Source: SLLG01 sp964403935 (lineage in GTDB: Bacteria; Verrucomicrobiota; Verrucomicrobiia; Opitutales; Oceanipulchritudinaceae). Taken from it: 11,224 bases of DNA. The DNA is taken from the NCBI GenBank assembly GCA_964403935.1, contig CAYOIB010000088.1, forward strand, positions 1 to 11,224. The letters run 5' to 3'. A program made the position numbers and the translations under genes. Positions 1 through 8,600 of this stretch are shown in pieces. The stretch's first letter is position 1; every line of letters starts with the position of its first letter. The notes below the pieces were generated by a model. That model saw nothing but the letters and a program-made list of their open reading frames with translations. It did not search any database and was not told the DNA's origin.

Positions 1-99
1 TTACACATTAGCATTGGCCGTCAAGATAATATATCTCTGAGAAAAATTCTTTTGTAGTTGCGTTTAGAGAAAAGGCATTAGGGAATCGGGCCTTTGGAT

Positions 100-2664
100 A
101 TGGCGACGACTGGGCGTAAGCGCACTCCGATGATGGATCAGTATTTGTCGGTTCGGAGGGAGCTTCCACCGAACTGCATCCTGTTGTTCAGGCTGGGGGA
201 TTTTTACGAGATGTTCGATGAGGACGCGCGGGAGGGCGCGCCGATACTTGGGATTGCGTTAACCCAGCGGAATGGTCAGCCGATGGCGGGCCTGCCTTAC
301 CATGCAGCGGATAGTTATATTCAAAAATTGCTTGCGGCAGGAAAGAAGGTGGCGATCTGCGAACAGGTGGAAACGCCTCGTCCGGGTCAGCTTGTGAAGC
401 GTTCCCTCACTCGAATCTTGACGGCTGGGACGACACTGGAGGATCACCAGCAGGATTCGCGACGCCCTCAATATCTGCTGGCTTTGGACTTCCGCGGGAA
501 GAAGGGCGGGGTTGTGGCCGCCTGGCTGGACTTGAGTACCGGGGATTTTGCGGTGGCGCATGAACCCGCGGCGGACAATCTCCTGAGTGCGCTGACCTCT
601 CTGGATCCTCGGGAGATTATTGTGCCGGAAGGAGCTCCCCAACTTTGGCGGGATGCCGGGGTCGATGAAGCAACGCTTCGCTCCCTCGATCCACTGCTCT
701 CGAGCCGCCCGATTTCTGAGCTTCCGGGCTTTCATTTCGACGTTCTGGAAGGATCCAGGGCGGTGATGGATATCCTTGGGGTGATAAACCTCGAGGGTTT
801 CGGTCTTCCAAAGGATCACTCTGGCTTGGGTCCCGCCGGGGCGCTTCTGGCGTATGCAACAGAAACCCTGCGGGAACGCCCGGAGAACCTCTTTCGGATC
901 CGATCTTACCGAGCGAAAGAGACCCTCCTGCTCGATCCGGCAACACAACGAAATCTGGAGATTTTCCGATCCTCGGCAAACACCCGGGAGGGTTCACTGC
1001 TTGCGGCGATGGATCGATGTGTCACGTCTCCGGGATCCCGCCTTCTGGAGTCCTATCTGGCGGCTCCAGTGCTGGATCTCAGGGTGATTCAACGTCGGCA
1101 GCGTTGCATCGGCGAGCTTCTGGAAGCGCCGGCCGTGGCTGGTGAGATTCAGGACTATCTCCGCTGTGTCCGGGATATTCCCCGCGTATTGTCCCGGCTT
1201 CGCAATCGTCTCCGGAATCCCAGGGAAATTGGTGCCATTCGGGATACGCTGCAGCAACTTCCATCCCTGAAGGCCGCGCTTTCGGCGTATGAGGGCCCTG
1301 AACTGACGGCCCTCTCCCACGGCATCAGAGAATTCGGTGAGCTGTCCGCTCTCCTTGAACGCGGATTGGCTGAGGAACTTCCCCATCAACTTCAGGAAGG
1401 TGGGTATATCGCGGACGGCTATGATGAAGAGCTTGATCACCTCCGATCGCTAACACGCGACTCCAAGGCCTGGATCTCGAAACTGGAGGCGGACGAAGCA
1501 GCGCGAACGGGAATCCGAAAGCTGAAGATCCGGTTCAACAATACTTTTGGCTACTTTATCGAGGTAACGAAGCCCAACCTCCATCTTGTTCCGGAGGACT
1601 ATATCCGACGGCAGACAACGGTGAATTCCGAGCGCTTCTATACGGCGGCGCTGAAGGAAAAGGAAAAGGAGATCCTGCATGCCGACGAGAGGTCCATCGT
1701 GCGGGAGGAGAGGCTCTTCAGAGAGATTGTGGAGAAAGTTCTCGAAGAAGGTGAAGCGCTCGAGAAGACGGCTGAAGCGCTCGCCGAACTCGACCTCTTC
1801 ATTGGATGGTCCGTTCTGGCACGGGAGTGGGACTACTGCCAACCGGAGCTCGACGAAAGCGGCGACCTCCAGATTAAGGGAGGCCGGCATCCGGTGGTGG
1901 AGCAAACAATGAGAACGAGTCGGCAGAAGGGGGTTCCCGGAGACCACGACTTTGTTCCAAACGACACAGAGCTCCGGGCTTCTTCCGAACAAATCGCGGT
2001 CATCACCGGCCCGAACATGGCGGGCAAGAGCACCTACATCCGGCAGGTGGCCTTGATCACGTTAATGGCTCACGTCGGCGCATGGGTTCCGGCAAAGCGT
2101 TGCCGGATAGGCTTGGTTGATCGCGTTTTTTCTCGGGTTGGTGCCAGCGACGAACTCGCCCGGGGCAATTCCACCTTCATGGTGGAGATGAACGAGACGG
2201 CCAATATTCTCAACAACTTCACGGATCGAAGCCTCATTATTCTCGATGAGATCGGGAGAGGAACCAGCACCTATGACGGCCTCAGCATCGCTTGGGCTGT
2301 CGTTGAGCATCTGCATGGATCCGGCCCTGCCGGTCCGAGAACGCTCTTCGCGACTCATTACCACGAGATCACACAGATCGACCAAAAGCTGGACCGGGTG
2401 AGAAACTTCTGTGTGGCGGTCAAAGAGTGGAATGATCGGATCGTTTTCGTACGACAAGTGGTTCCGGGGGCAGCCGATCGCAGCTATGGCATCCAGGTGG
2501 CTCGTCTGGCGGGGCTTCCACAAAGCGTCATAACACGGGCGAAAACAATCCTGGCGAAGCTCGAAGGTGACGACTCCTCCCACAATCTCCTCCGACTGAA
2601 CCTGAAGGACCGGAAATCGCGCGAGGCTCGCGGTGAGGACCCGGGGCAGTTGGAAATGTTTTGA
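100..2664 (+). CDS. mutS: DNA mismatch repair protein MutS
   Basis: MutS binds mispaired or looped-out bases and, with ATP and MutL, starts mismatch repair. From the ATG at 100 the protein is 854 aa, the usual MutS length (E. coli 853). Near the N-terminus, TPMMDQYL leads to GDFYEMF, which holds the Phe-X-Glu mismatch-reading motif (about F35, E37). The connector, lever and clamp domains follow, including the conserved FNNTFGYFIEVTK stretch near 480-493. The ATPase has Walker A GPNMAGKST (about 637-645), the SDELARGNSTFMVEM signature (about 683-697) and Walker B LIILDEIGRGTSTYDG (Asp716, Glu717), then FATHYHE and the C-terminal helix-turn-helix (SYGIQVARLAGLP). The last residues, QLEMF, fit a beta-clamp-binding pentapeptide. 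A TTG at 94 could add two residues; ATG was chosen because no strong Shine-Dalgarno favours either. No mutL is adjacent. Identity is secure; only the exact start is uncertain. Confidence 0.98.
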   Translation: MATTGRKRTPMMDQYLSVRRELPPNCILLFRLGDFYEMFDEDAREGAPILGIALTQRNGQPMAGLPYHAADSYIQKLLAAGKKVAICEQVETPRPGQLVKRSLTRILTAGTTLEDHQQDSRRPQYLLALDFRGKKGGVVAAWLDLSTGDFAVAHEPAADNLLSALTSLDPREIIVPEGAPQLWRDAGVDEATLRSLDPLLSSRPISELPGFHFDVLEGSRAVMDILGVINLEGFGLPKDHSGLGPAGALLAYATETLRERPENLFRIRSYRAKETLLLDPATQRNLEIFRSSANTREGSLLAAMDRCVTSPGSRLLESYLAAPVLDLRVIQRRQRCIGELLEAPAVAGEIQDYLRCVRDIPRVLSRLRNRLRNPREIGAIRDTLQQLPSLKAALSAYEGPELTALSHGIREFGELSALLERGLAEELPHQLQEGGYIADGYDEELDHLRSLTRDSKAWISKLEADEAARTGIRKLKIRFNNTFGYFIEVTKPNLHLVPEDYIRRQTTVNSERFYTAALKEKEKEILHADERSIVREERLFREIVEKVLEEGEALEKTAEALAELDLFIGWSVLAREWDYCQPELDESGDLQIKGGRHPVVEQTMRTSRQKGVPGDHDFVPNDTELRASSEQIAVITGPNMAGKSTYIRQVALITLMAHVGAWVPAKRCRIGLVDRVFSRVGASDELARGNSTFMVEMNETANILNNFTDRSLIILDEIGRGTSTYDGLSIAWAVVEHLHGSGPAGPRTLFATHYHEITQIDQKLDRVRNFCVAVKEWNDRIVFVRQVVPGAADRSYGIQVARLAGLPQSVITRAKTILAKLEGDDSSHNLLRLNLKDRKSREARGEDPGQLEMF

Positions 2665-2667
2665 AGT

Positions 2668-2687
2668 GGTTGCACCAACCTCTTTCT
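2668..2687. terminator. Weak hairpin after mutS
   Basis: Four bases after the mutS stop, GGTTG and CAACC form a 5-bp stem around a CAC loop, followed by a pyrimidine run TCTTTCT. It is a possible weak intrinsic terminator for mutS. The stem is short and the T-run is interrupted, so the case is thin. Confidence 0.3.
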
Positions 2688-2694
2688 AGAATAG
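2686..2694. repeat. Left target-site duplication of the MITE-like element
   Basis: CTAGAATAG occurs here and again, identically, at 2959-2967, on the two outer sides of the inverted-repeat element. A preceding T is also shared, so the duplication could be read as 10 bp. This is the signature of insertion with a 9-10 bp staggered cut. Confidence 0.8.
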
Positions 2695-2958
2695 AGACTG
2701 TCCCAGAGTCTCAATCGATTGATGCCCAATATCTTAGGTGGTGCTCAATTAGCTTAAAAACACTGAATTTTGGTGATTTCCCCAAAATTGAGCTTCTATA
2801 ATTTTCAAGCCTCAACAGAATACACTGCATTCTATCATTTTGCCGGGTTCCGGGCAATCTGGCAATTTGCGCTCACCACCGCATCAATACAGCATGTGGA
2901 GCAAATTCACAAAAATGGTGGAATGCTTTCTGGAAAATTCCGGTCTTTGGGACAGCCT
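2695..2958. mobile_element. MITE-like non-autonomous transposable element
   Basis: This 264-bp block fills the gap between mutS and the convergent permease gene. Its left end AGACTGTCCCAGAGTC and the reverse complement of its right end AGGCTGTCCCAAAGAC match at 13 of 16 positions, including an unbroken CTGTCCCA. It is flanked by a perfect 9-bp direct repeat. It is visibly more AT-rich than the genes around it and contains no convincing coding frame; a 65-codon open frame (2770-2967) has no recognisable features and runs across the right end. Internal hairpins are possible, such as AATTTTGG (2766-2773) with CCAAAATT (2782-2789), and GCTCAATT (2743-2750) with AATTGAGC (2786-2793). It is best read as an internally deleted or miniature derivative of an insertion sequence whose transposase acts from elsewhere. 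The parent family cannot be named with confidence. Confidence 0.75.
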
Positions 2959-2967
2959 CTAGAATAG
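2959..2967. repeat. Right target-site duplication, containing the permease stop codon
   Basis: This is the second copy of CTAGAATAG. Read on the reverse strand it is CTA TTC TAG, which supplies the last two codons (Leu, Phe) and the stop of the AEC permease gene. The duplication therefore left the gene's end intact even though the element landed exactly at it. Confidence 0.8.
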
Positions 2968-3897
2968 CAGAAGGACGACCACCAGACTAACTGGGCTCAA
3001 GAGCGTGCTGAGCGCGACGGAGCCGGAGGCAATGCCTTCGTTGCCGCCCATCTTCACCGCCAGAACATAGGATGCCGCCGCAGTCGGGGCAGCGGCGAAG
3101 ACCATCAGGATCCGGGCGTGCATCGGGTCAGCTCCAAACAGGTGGACCGCCCCGGACATAAAGAGCGGCAGCAAGGCGACCTTAGTCACAGTAGCCAGTC
3201 CAATCGCGGAACGATTACCGCGAATCGATACCATTGTCAGGCTTCCCCCGATACACAGCAGGGCTCCCGGAATCGAGAACCCTCCCAGCGTATCCAGTGT
3301 TCGGGCGATTGTTGGAGGCAAAGGCCCAATAGCCAAATTGAGCGTCAGCCCGATGGCCCCAGCCAGCAACAAGGGATTTGTGACCAAACGCCTCCCCAGC
3401 AATGCCGCAGCCTCCGGACCCATATTTGCCTGACTTGCCTGCAAGGCCAAGACTGAGAATACATTATAGAAAATCATCGTTGGTCCGAAAACCAACAGGG
3501 CAATGGCAATGAGTTCAGCCTGCTCTGCATTCGGAAGATTGCTGAAAGAATAGACCAAAACGGGAATGCCGACGAAGGCCAAATTCCCCCGAAATGAAGC
3601 TTGGGCGACAGTGCCAACATCTGCCCGTCGCAACCCCAGCCATGCACTCACGGCGGATGCGAAGACCAAGGCACCCAATGATGCGAGGAAGAATATCCCA
3701 CAGAGCTTCAGGAGAACAGCACCGGCAAACGATGCCGAGCTCAGCTTCTCAATGACCAAAGCCGGCAGAGCGATCCAGTAGACCAGTGCATTCAAGCCGT
3801 CCATCACGGCCTTATTCATGAACTTAAAATAAGCCAGCCCCGCGCCGAGACAAAGAATCAGAACTATCGGAAGGACCGTGCCAAGCGCTTCGGTCAC
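2959..3897 (-). CDS. AEC-family (auxin efflux carrier-like) permease
   Basis: This is a 312-aa integral inner-membrane protein of the AEC/Mem_trans family, whose bacterial members move malonate, malate or other organic anions; the substrate here cannot be told. About ten hydrophobic segments are visible (roughly 6-25, 36-50, 60-88, 105-118, 127-152, 174-192, 208-226, 235-254, 262-282, 290-311). Family-type motifs are FRGNLAFVGIP (102-112), a conserved NP in LVTNPLLLAG (about 174-175), the mid-helix P210, AAAPTAAASYVLA (268-280) and STLLSPVS near the end. The start is GTG, one base after the lnt stop, with GGAGG seven bases upstream inside the end of lnt; this fixes the start and indicates translational coupling. 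The gene is the last of the secA-lnt operon. A MITE-like element abuts its stop codon. Why a permease is grouped with export genes is unknown. Confidence 0.9.
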   Translation of the reverse strand: MTEALGTVLPIVLILCLGAGLAYFKFMNKAVMDGLNALVYWIALPALVIEKLSSASFAGAVLLKLCGIFFLASLGALVFASAVSAWLGLRRADVGTVAQASFRGNLAFVGIPVLVYSFSNLPNAEQAELIAIALLVFGPTMIFYNVFSVLALQASQANMGPEAAALLGRRLVTNPLLLAGAIGLTLNLAIGPLPPTIARTLDTLGGFSIPGALLCIGGSLTMVSIRGNRSAIGLATVTKVALLPLFMSGAVHLFGADPMHARILMVFAAAPTAAASYVLAVKMGGNEGIASGSVALSTLLSPVSLVVVLLLF

Positions 3898-3898
3898 A

Positions 3899-5653
3899 TC
3901 AAATCCTCCGGTTGCCCTCGCCCAACCGTGGGCGCTTTGGTGGAAGCATTTTGGTCATTCGCTGTGAACTCGGGCGCATGGGTTTGCGCGAGCGCAACAG
4001 CAAGAATCCGGTCAAAGTCAAGAGCCCGCAGAGGCCGACAAACCAATCACCAAAACGGACATAAGGCGTGAGCTTTCCCGCCAGATACGGGCTGCGGCCA
4101 ATGGTTGCGACCTGGGTTCCCTGAAAATAGACAGATCCGGTGGGACCTGTCATGACATGACGAATCCCCCCATATTCATCGATCCATCCGCTCCACCCTG
4201 CGTTCCCCACCCGAATTACGGGGCGTCGCGTTTCGACAGCGCGCAAGACTGAGTGGGCAGCGTGCTGATAAGCACCGGCCTCCTCGCCAAACCAGGCATT
4301 ATTGGTTGCAACAAAGAGGATATCCGCACCGGCCTTGACGCTCTCCCGAGCCAAGCTCGAAAAAATATCCTCGAAGCAAATAAGAGAACCGATCCTAAAA
4401 ACGGACCCTTGTACATCCAGAGGAAGCACCTGGACCTCGCGCCCCGGATGGAAGACGCCGGGCAGAGGAACCACCTTATCGAGAAATGGCATCAAGCCGG
4501 TAAACGGAATATACTCTCCGAAAGGGACCAGTCGTCGCTTTGAATAATACTGCGGTCTCAATCCTAAATCGGGGTGAACTACGAATACGCTATTGAACCA
4601 TTGGGCCGCGTCATCAGTCTCTTCGCCCACGACCGCGATATTCCCCATTAAAATCACCCGATCGAGACTGGATGCCAGATCCTCAACCCACTGCTGCATC
4701 ATCGCGTTGCCCAGAACCGGATAAGGTGTGGGGGCTTCCGGCCAGAGGATCACATCGGCATCCAGATAAGTGCTCATGCGAGACAGCCGGGCAAGGTCTT
4801 CCAGCACGTTCCGGGCATGAGTGGCCTCCCACTTTTCCGACGGGGCTACATTTGGCTGCACAAAGCCGACGGAGAAAGCCTCTACCGCTTCACCCCTCTG
4901 CCCGCCCAGATGCAAGCCAGCAAAGACCGCGAGCACCAGCAGGCACATAGCGGTATAAAACTCCGGATTGAGGCGTGTATACCACCGCCCCCGCTCCTGG
5001 GTCACGAACTGTACGACGTAGAAAACAATCGCAAAGTTGAAAAACACCAAGAGGAACGAAATGCCCCAGGCTCCGGTGACTGAAGCCATTTGAAGAAGCA
5101 TCGGACGCTCCCACTGACTGGCCGCGAGGGGCAGCCACGGAAACCCTGTCAGGATCCATCCACGGACCCATTCCAAGACCACCCACAAGCCGGCCAAGCC
5201 CAGCAACGCGATCAATCGATGCGGCTTTGGAAGACCCCAGGTCCGGGGAAACACCCAATTCAGGGCGAGGGCCCAAACCATAAGGAAGAGTCCGAGGACT
5301 GCGGAGAGGAGGAAGGTAAGGGATGTCCCGATCAACAACGGGGCGGGCAATCCGGTGGTCGCGGTGAAATGACGTAACCAGAAAATGCTGGCAAACCAGG
5401 ACCCCAAGCCTGAAGCGAAGGCAATGATAGCAACCTGCCGGCAGGTCGGCTGGACCACCAGAATCCAGGCTATCAAAGGAATCGCCCAAACGTAGGCGGC
5501 TTCCGCCAGATTCAGGGGCGGGAAGGCGGAGAACAAGCCGAAGGCGGAAGCACCACCGGCCAAGACAGCAATCAACCACCAGACCCACGGATTCCGGGCA
5601 GCTGGAAACCAGCGCTCAATCACTGGCACAGTTCCAAGCTCGGATGCATCCAT
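3899..5653 (-). CDS. lnt: Apolipoprotein N-acyltransferase
   Basis: Lnt transfers an acyl chain from a phospholipid to the amino group of the lipidated N-terminal cysteine of apolipoproteins, the last step of lipoprotein maturation in the inner membrane of Gram-negative bacteria. From the ATG at 5653 the protein has 584 aa, somewhat longer than E. coli Lnt (512). The N-terminal half has several membrane helices (for example near 22-45, 70-90, 110-133, 143-165, 187-217, 233-250). The periplasmic nitrilase domain follows, with the catalytic triad visible: Glu306 in ILWPEAPTPYP, Lys372 in SKRRLVPFGEY and Cys426 in LICFEDIF. The spacing (66 and 54 residues) is close to that of E. coli (68 and 52). 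NNAWFGEEAGAYQH and RAVETRRPVIRVGNAG are also typical. A last membrane helix (about 538-553) precedes a basic tail. The ATG lies 17 bases after the secA stop; GTG at 5671, overlapping that stop, is an alternative start. It is coupled downstream to the permease. Confidence 0.95.
   Translation of the reverse strand: MDASELGTVPVIERWFPAARNPWVWWLIAVLAGGASAFGLFSAFPPLNLAEAAYVWAIPLIAWILVVQPTCRQVAIIAFASGLGSWFASIFWLRHFTATTGLPAPLLIGTSLTFLLSAVLGLFLMVWALALNWVFPRTWGLPKPHRLIALLGLAGLWVVLEWVRGWILTGFPWLPLAASQWERPMLLQMASVTGAWGISFLLVFFNFAIVFYVVQFVTQERGRWYTRLNPEFYTAMCLLVLAVFAGLHLGGQRGEAVEAFSVGFVQPNVAPSEKWEATHARNVLEDLARLSRMSTYLDADVILWPEAPTPYPVLGNAMMQQWVEDLASSLDRVILMGNIAVVGEETDDAAQWFNSVFVVHPDLGLRPQYYSKRRLVPFGEYIPFTGLMPFLDKVVPLPGVFHPGREVQVLPLDVQGSVFRIGSLICFEDIFSSLARESVKAGADILFVATNNAWFGEEAGAYQHAAHSVLRAVETRRPVIRVGNAGWSGWIDEYGGIRHVMTGPTGSVYFQGTQVATIGRSPYLAGKLTPYVRFGDWFVGLCGLLTLTGFLLLRSRKPMRPSSQRMTKMLPPKRPRLGEGNRRI
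3905..3909 (-). promoter_or_regulatory. Shine-Dalgarno site for the AEC permease
   Basis: GGAGG on the reverse strand ends seven bases before the GTG start at 3897. It lies within the final codons of lnt and is the clearest ribosome binding site in this operon. It decides the GTG start over other frames. Confidence 0.75.
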
Positions 5654-5670
5654 CACACAGGCGTCGTCCA

Positions 5671-8600
5671 CTATTTGGAGACCAACTGCCAGCCCTCTTC
5701 CTTGACCATCTTCTCGGCCTTCTTCCACTTCATGCTCAGGCTTTCTGTTCCGCGACGAATTGTAACGGTATCATTCCGTTTGGGTTCGTTATCCACGTGA
5801 ACAGGTTTGCGCTCAATCTTAGGCAGTTGAATATCGCGCCGGGTGGATGAGGGCGCTGCTGGGCCACTGCCGGTTGGGGCGCTGGCGAGCGCGGCCTTTC
5901 CGGCTGCACTTTGGTCGCCATCCGGGTCAGAAGGACCCGAAGTCTTTGCGCGGCTCTGCATGCGCAGCATCAACTCATCAAATGCACGGAGATTCGTCAC
6001 GCTGCGGAAAATGCCGGAACAGATCTCCGAACGCACCTGATTCATCATCTGTTCGAAGTAGACAAACGCTTCGTTCTTATACTCCACAAGTGGGTCCTTC
6101 TGGCCATAACCGCGGAGCCCCACGCTCTGCCTGAGATCTTCCATCTCGGTGAGCAAGTTCTGGTAGTTCCGGTCAATGCAGCTGATAATAACAAACCGTT
6201 CCAGCTTGATGAGAGCCTCGGGATCCTCGGCATTCTCCTTCACCTTATAGGCCTCACGGACCTTTTCGAGTACGAGCGTGCGCACGGCATCGGCGTCTTT
6301 GCCCTTCAGATCCTCGACCTTTACGATGACGGGGAATGTCTGGCTGGCCCAGGAGGCAAACTGCTCGCCCTCCTCGCCCCCTTCCGACGCCCTTCCCACA
6401 CCGAATTCATCAATTTTTGCATCGATCTCCTCTGAGATCAGTTCGAAGATTATCTCGCGAGGTTCATCCGACGAGAGGGCATCGTTACGGAGGCCATAAA
6501 TGACTTCGCGCTGTCGGGAGCCCACATCATCATATTGGAGGAGACGACGGCGGGTGGAATAGTGGTGCTGCTCGACTGTCTTCTGGGCGCGCTCGATCAT
6601 CGGATTCAGCCAGCGGTGCTCAAGCGGCTCTCCTTCTTCAAAGGAACTTTCCAGAAGTTTGCCTGCACTGCCCTGACTGTAGAGCCGCATCAACTCGTCC
6701 TCGAGCGAGAGGAAGAAGCGGGTCTGGCCGGGGTCGCCCTGTCGCGCACAACGGCCCCGCAACTGGCGATCGATTCGGCGGGAGGTGTGACGTTCCGTAC
6801 CGATCACGTAGAGGCCACCGGTGTCGTCGATGCCCTCGCCCAGTTTGATGTCGGTTCCCCGACCGGCCATGTTGGTGGCAATGGTGACAGCTCCACGCTG
6901 GCCCGCGCGCGCCACGATATCGGCCTCCTGAGCGTGGAACTTCGCATTGAGGACGCTGTGGGTAATGTTCTTGCGCCGGAGCATACGGCCGAGCAATTCC
7001 GAGGCGTCGACCGAAACTGTGCCGACGAGACAAGGCTGACCCCGTTTATGGGCGGCTTCAACCTCCTCGACAACAGCGTTGTACTTCTCGCGCCGAGTCT
7101 TGTAGATGATATCGTTATGATCGATCCGAATGCACGGCTTATTGGTCGGAATGACCATCACCGTGAGATTGTAGATATCCTTGAACTCGTTAGCCTCGGT
7201 TTCGGCGGTGCCGGTCATACCGGCAAGTTTGTCGTAATTACGGAAATAGTTCTGAAGTGTGATCGTGGCGTAGGTTTTGGACTCCTTCTCGATCTTGACG
7301 TTTTCCTTTGCTTCGACCGCTTGGTGAAGCCCATCCGACCAGCGGCGGCCCGGCATCACACGCCCGGTGTTTTCGTCGACGATCATAACCTTGCCGTCCT
7401 GGACAACGTATTCCACGTCACGTTCGTAAAGGCTGTAGGCGCGCAGCAACTGGCCAATGCAGTGGATATCTTCGCTGGCCTTCTCAAAGCCGGTTTGCGC
7501 CTCTGCCTTGAGTTTGGCTTTCTCCTTCGGGTCCAGATCCGCCCGGCTGTCCACTTCCATGAAATAGGTCGGAAGATCGGGCAGAACAAAGGCGTCGGGG
7601 TCATCAGGCCGCAAGAGCTCACGCCCCTTGTCGGTCAGATCGCTGCTGCGTTGTTTCTCATCGAGCGTGAAGTAGAGTTCTTCTTTAAGAGCATAACGCT
7701 GGTTCTTGTTGTATTCGCCTGCCATCTCCAGGTCGAAAGCGTCATATGCCTTGCGAACAGAACCCTGCTCAAGCAGGCGCAGCAATACCTTGTTCTTCGG
7801 CATGCCCTGCTTCACTTGCCACATCCGGACGAAAGGATCGATCACCTCGGAGGCCTCGGGCAGCGGTAGCGCGGCCTCGCCCTTCTTGATGCGGTCCCTG
7901 TTCTCACGGGTGATCTGTGCGATGCTCTTCTGAATTCGCTCGGCTTCGGCCGCCTCTTCCTTCCGGACTTCATCCGACTTATCGAGTTCCGCCTTGGCTT
8001 CGGAAATGAGGCGATTGCAAAGCTGGGTCTGATGCCGAACCAGCTTTTCAATAGCTGGCTTGAGTTCGACGTAGGGTGCGACGGTGTCCGTCTGAACAGG
8101 ACCGGAGATGATCAGAGGGGTGCGGGCCTCATCGACAAGAATCGAGTCAACCTCGTCGACAATACAGAAGAAATGCTCCCGCTGGACTTGCTGCGCGCGG
8201 GTGGTGGCCATGCCATTGTCACGGAGGTAGTCAAAGCCGAACTCGCTGGCGGTCCCGTAGGTGATGTCGCAATTATAGGCCGCCCGCTTTTCTTCGGGGG
8301 GCTGCATATTCCGGATGACGCCAACAGTGAGCCCGAGAAAGCGATAGAGGTGCCCCATCCACTCGGCGTCACGTTGTGCCAGGTATTCATTGACGGTAAC
8401 GAGCTGAGCACCGTATCCGGCCAAGGCGTTGAGATAGAGCGGCAGGGTGGCGACGAGGGTCTTCCCTTCCCCTGTGGCCATCTCCGCGATCATGCTTTGG
8501 TGAAGGGCCATGCCGCCCATGAGCTGAACGTCGTAGTGGACCATGTTCCACACGCCTTTGGTGCCAACGAATTCGATCTCCTGACCGCATAGACGCCGCG

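Noticed and set aside
11..26. Resemblance of the left edge (CATTGGCCGTCAAG) to sequence at the IS right end (CATTGGCCGCCAAG)
   Set aside because: Thirteen of 14 matching bases are expected by chance several times in a window this size, and the inverted-repeat core GAGCGCCATTGG is not present here.
1..99. Promoter for mutS
   Set aside because: GATAAT at 25-30 looks like a -10 box, but the only upstream hexamer at a suitable distance (TTACAC, 1-6) matches poorly and the window edge cuts the context.
259..948. A 229-codon reverse open frame opposite mutS
   Set aside because: It overlaps the conserved MutS coding frame; the translation is low-complexity in character and has no known motif.
4890..5588. 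A 232-codon reverse open frame inside lnt
   Set aside because: It is another frame of the same strand as lnt, which is clearly identified by its catalytic residues and membrane helices; this frame is a shadow.
6535..7869. A 444-codon forward open frame antisense to secA
   Set aside because: It lies wholly inside secA, whose reverse-strand reading has every SecA motif. Its protein has no recognisable domain, and long antisense frames are common opposite high-GC genes.
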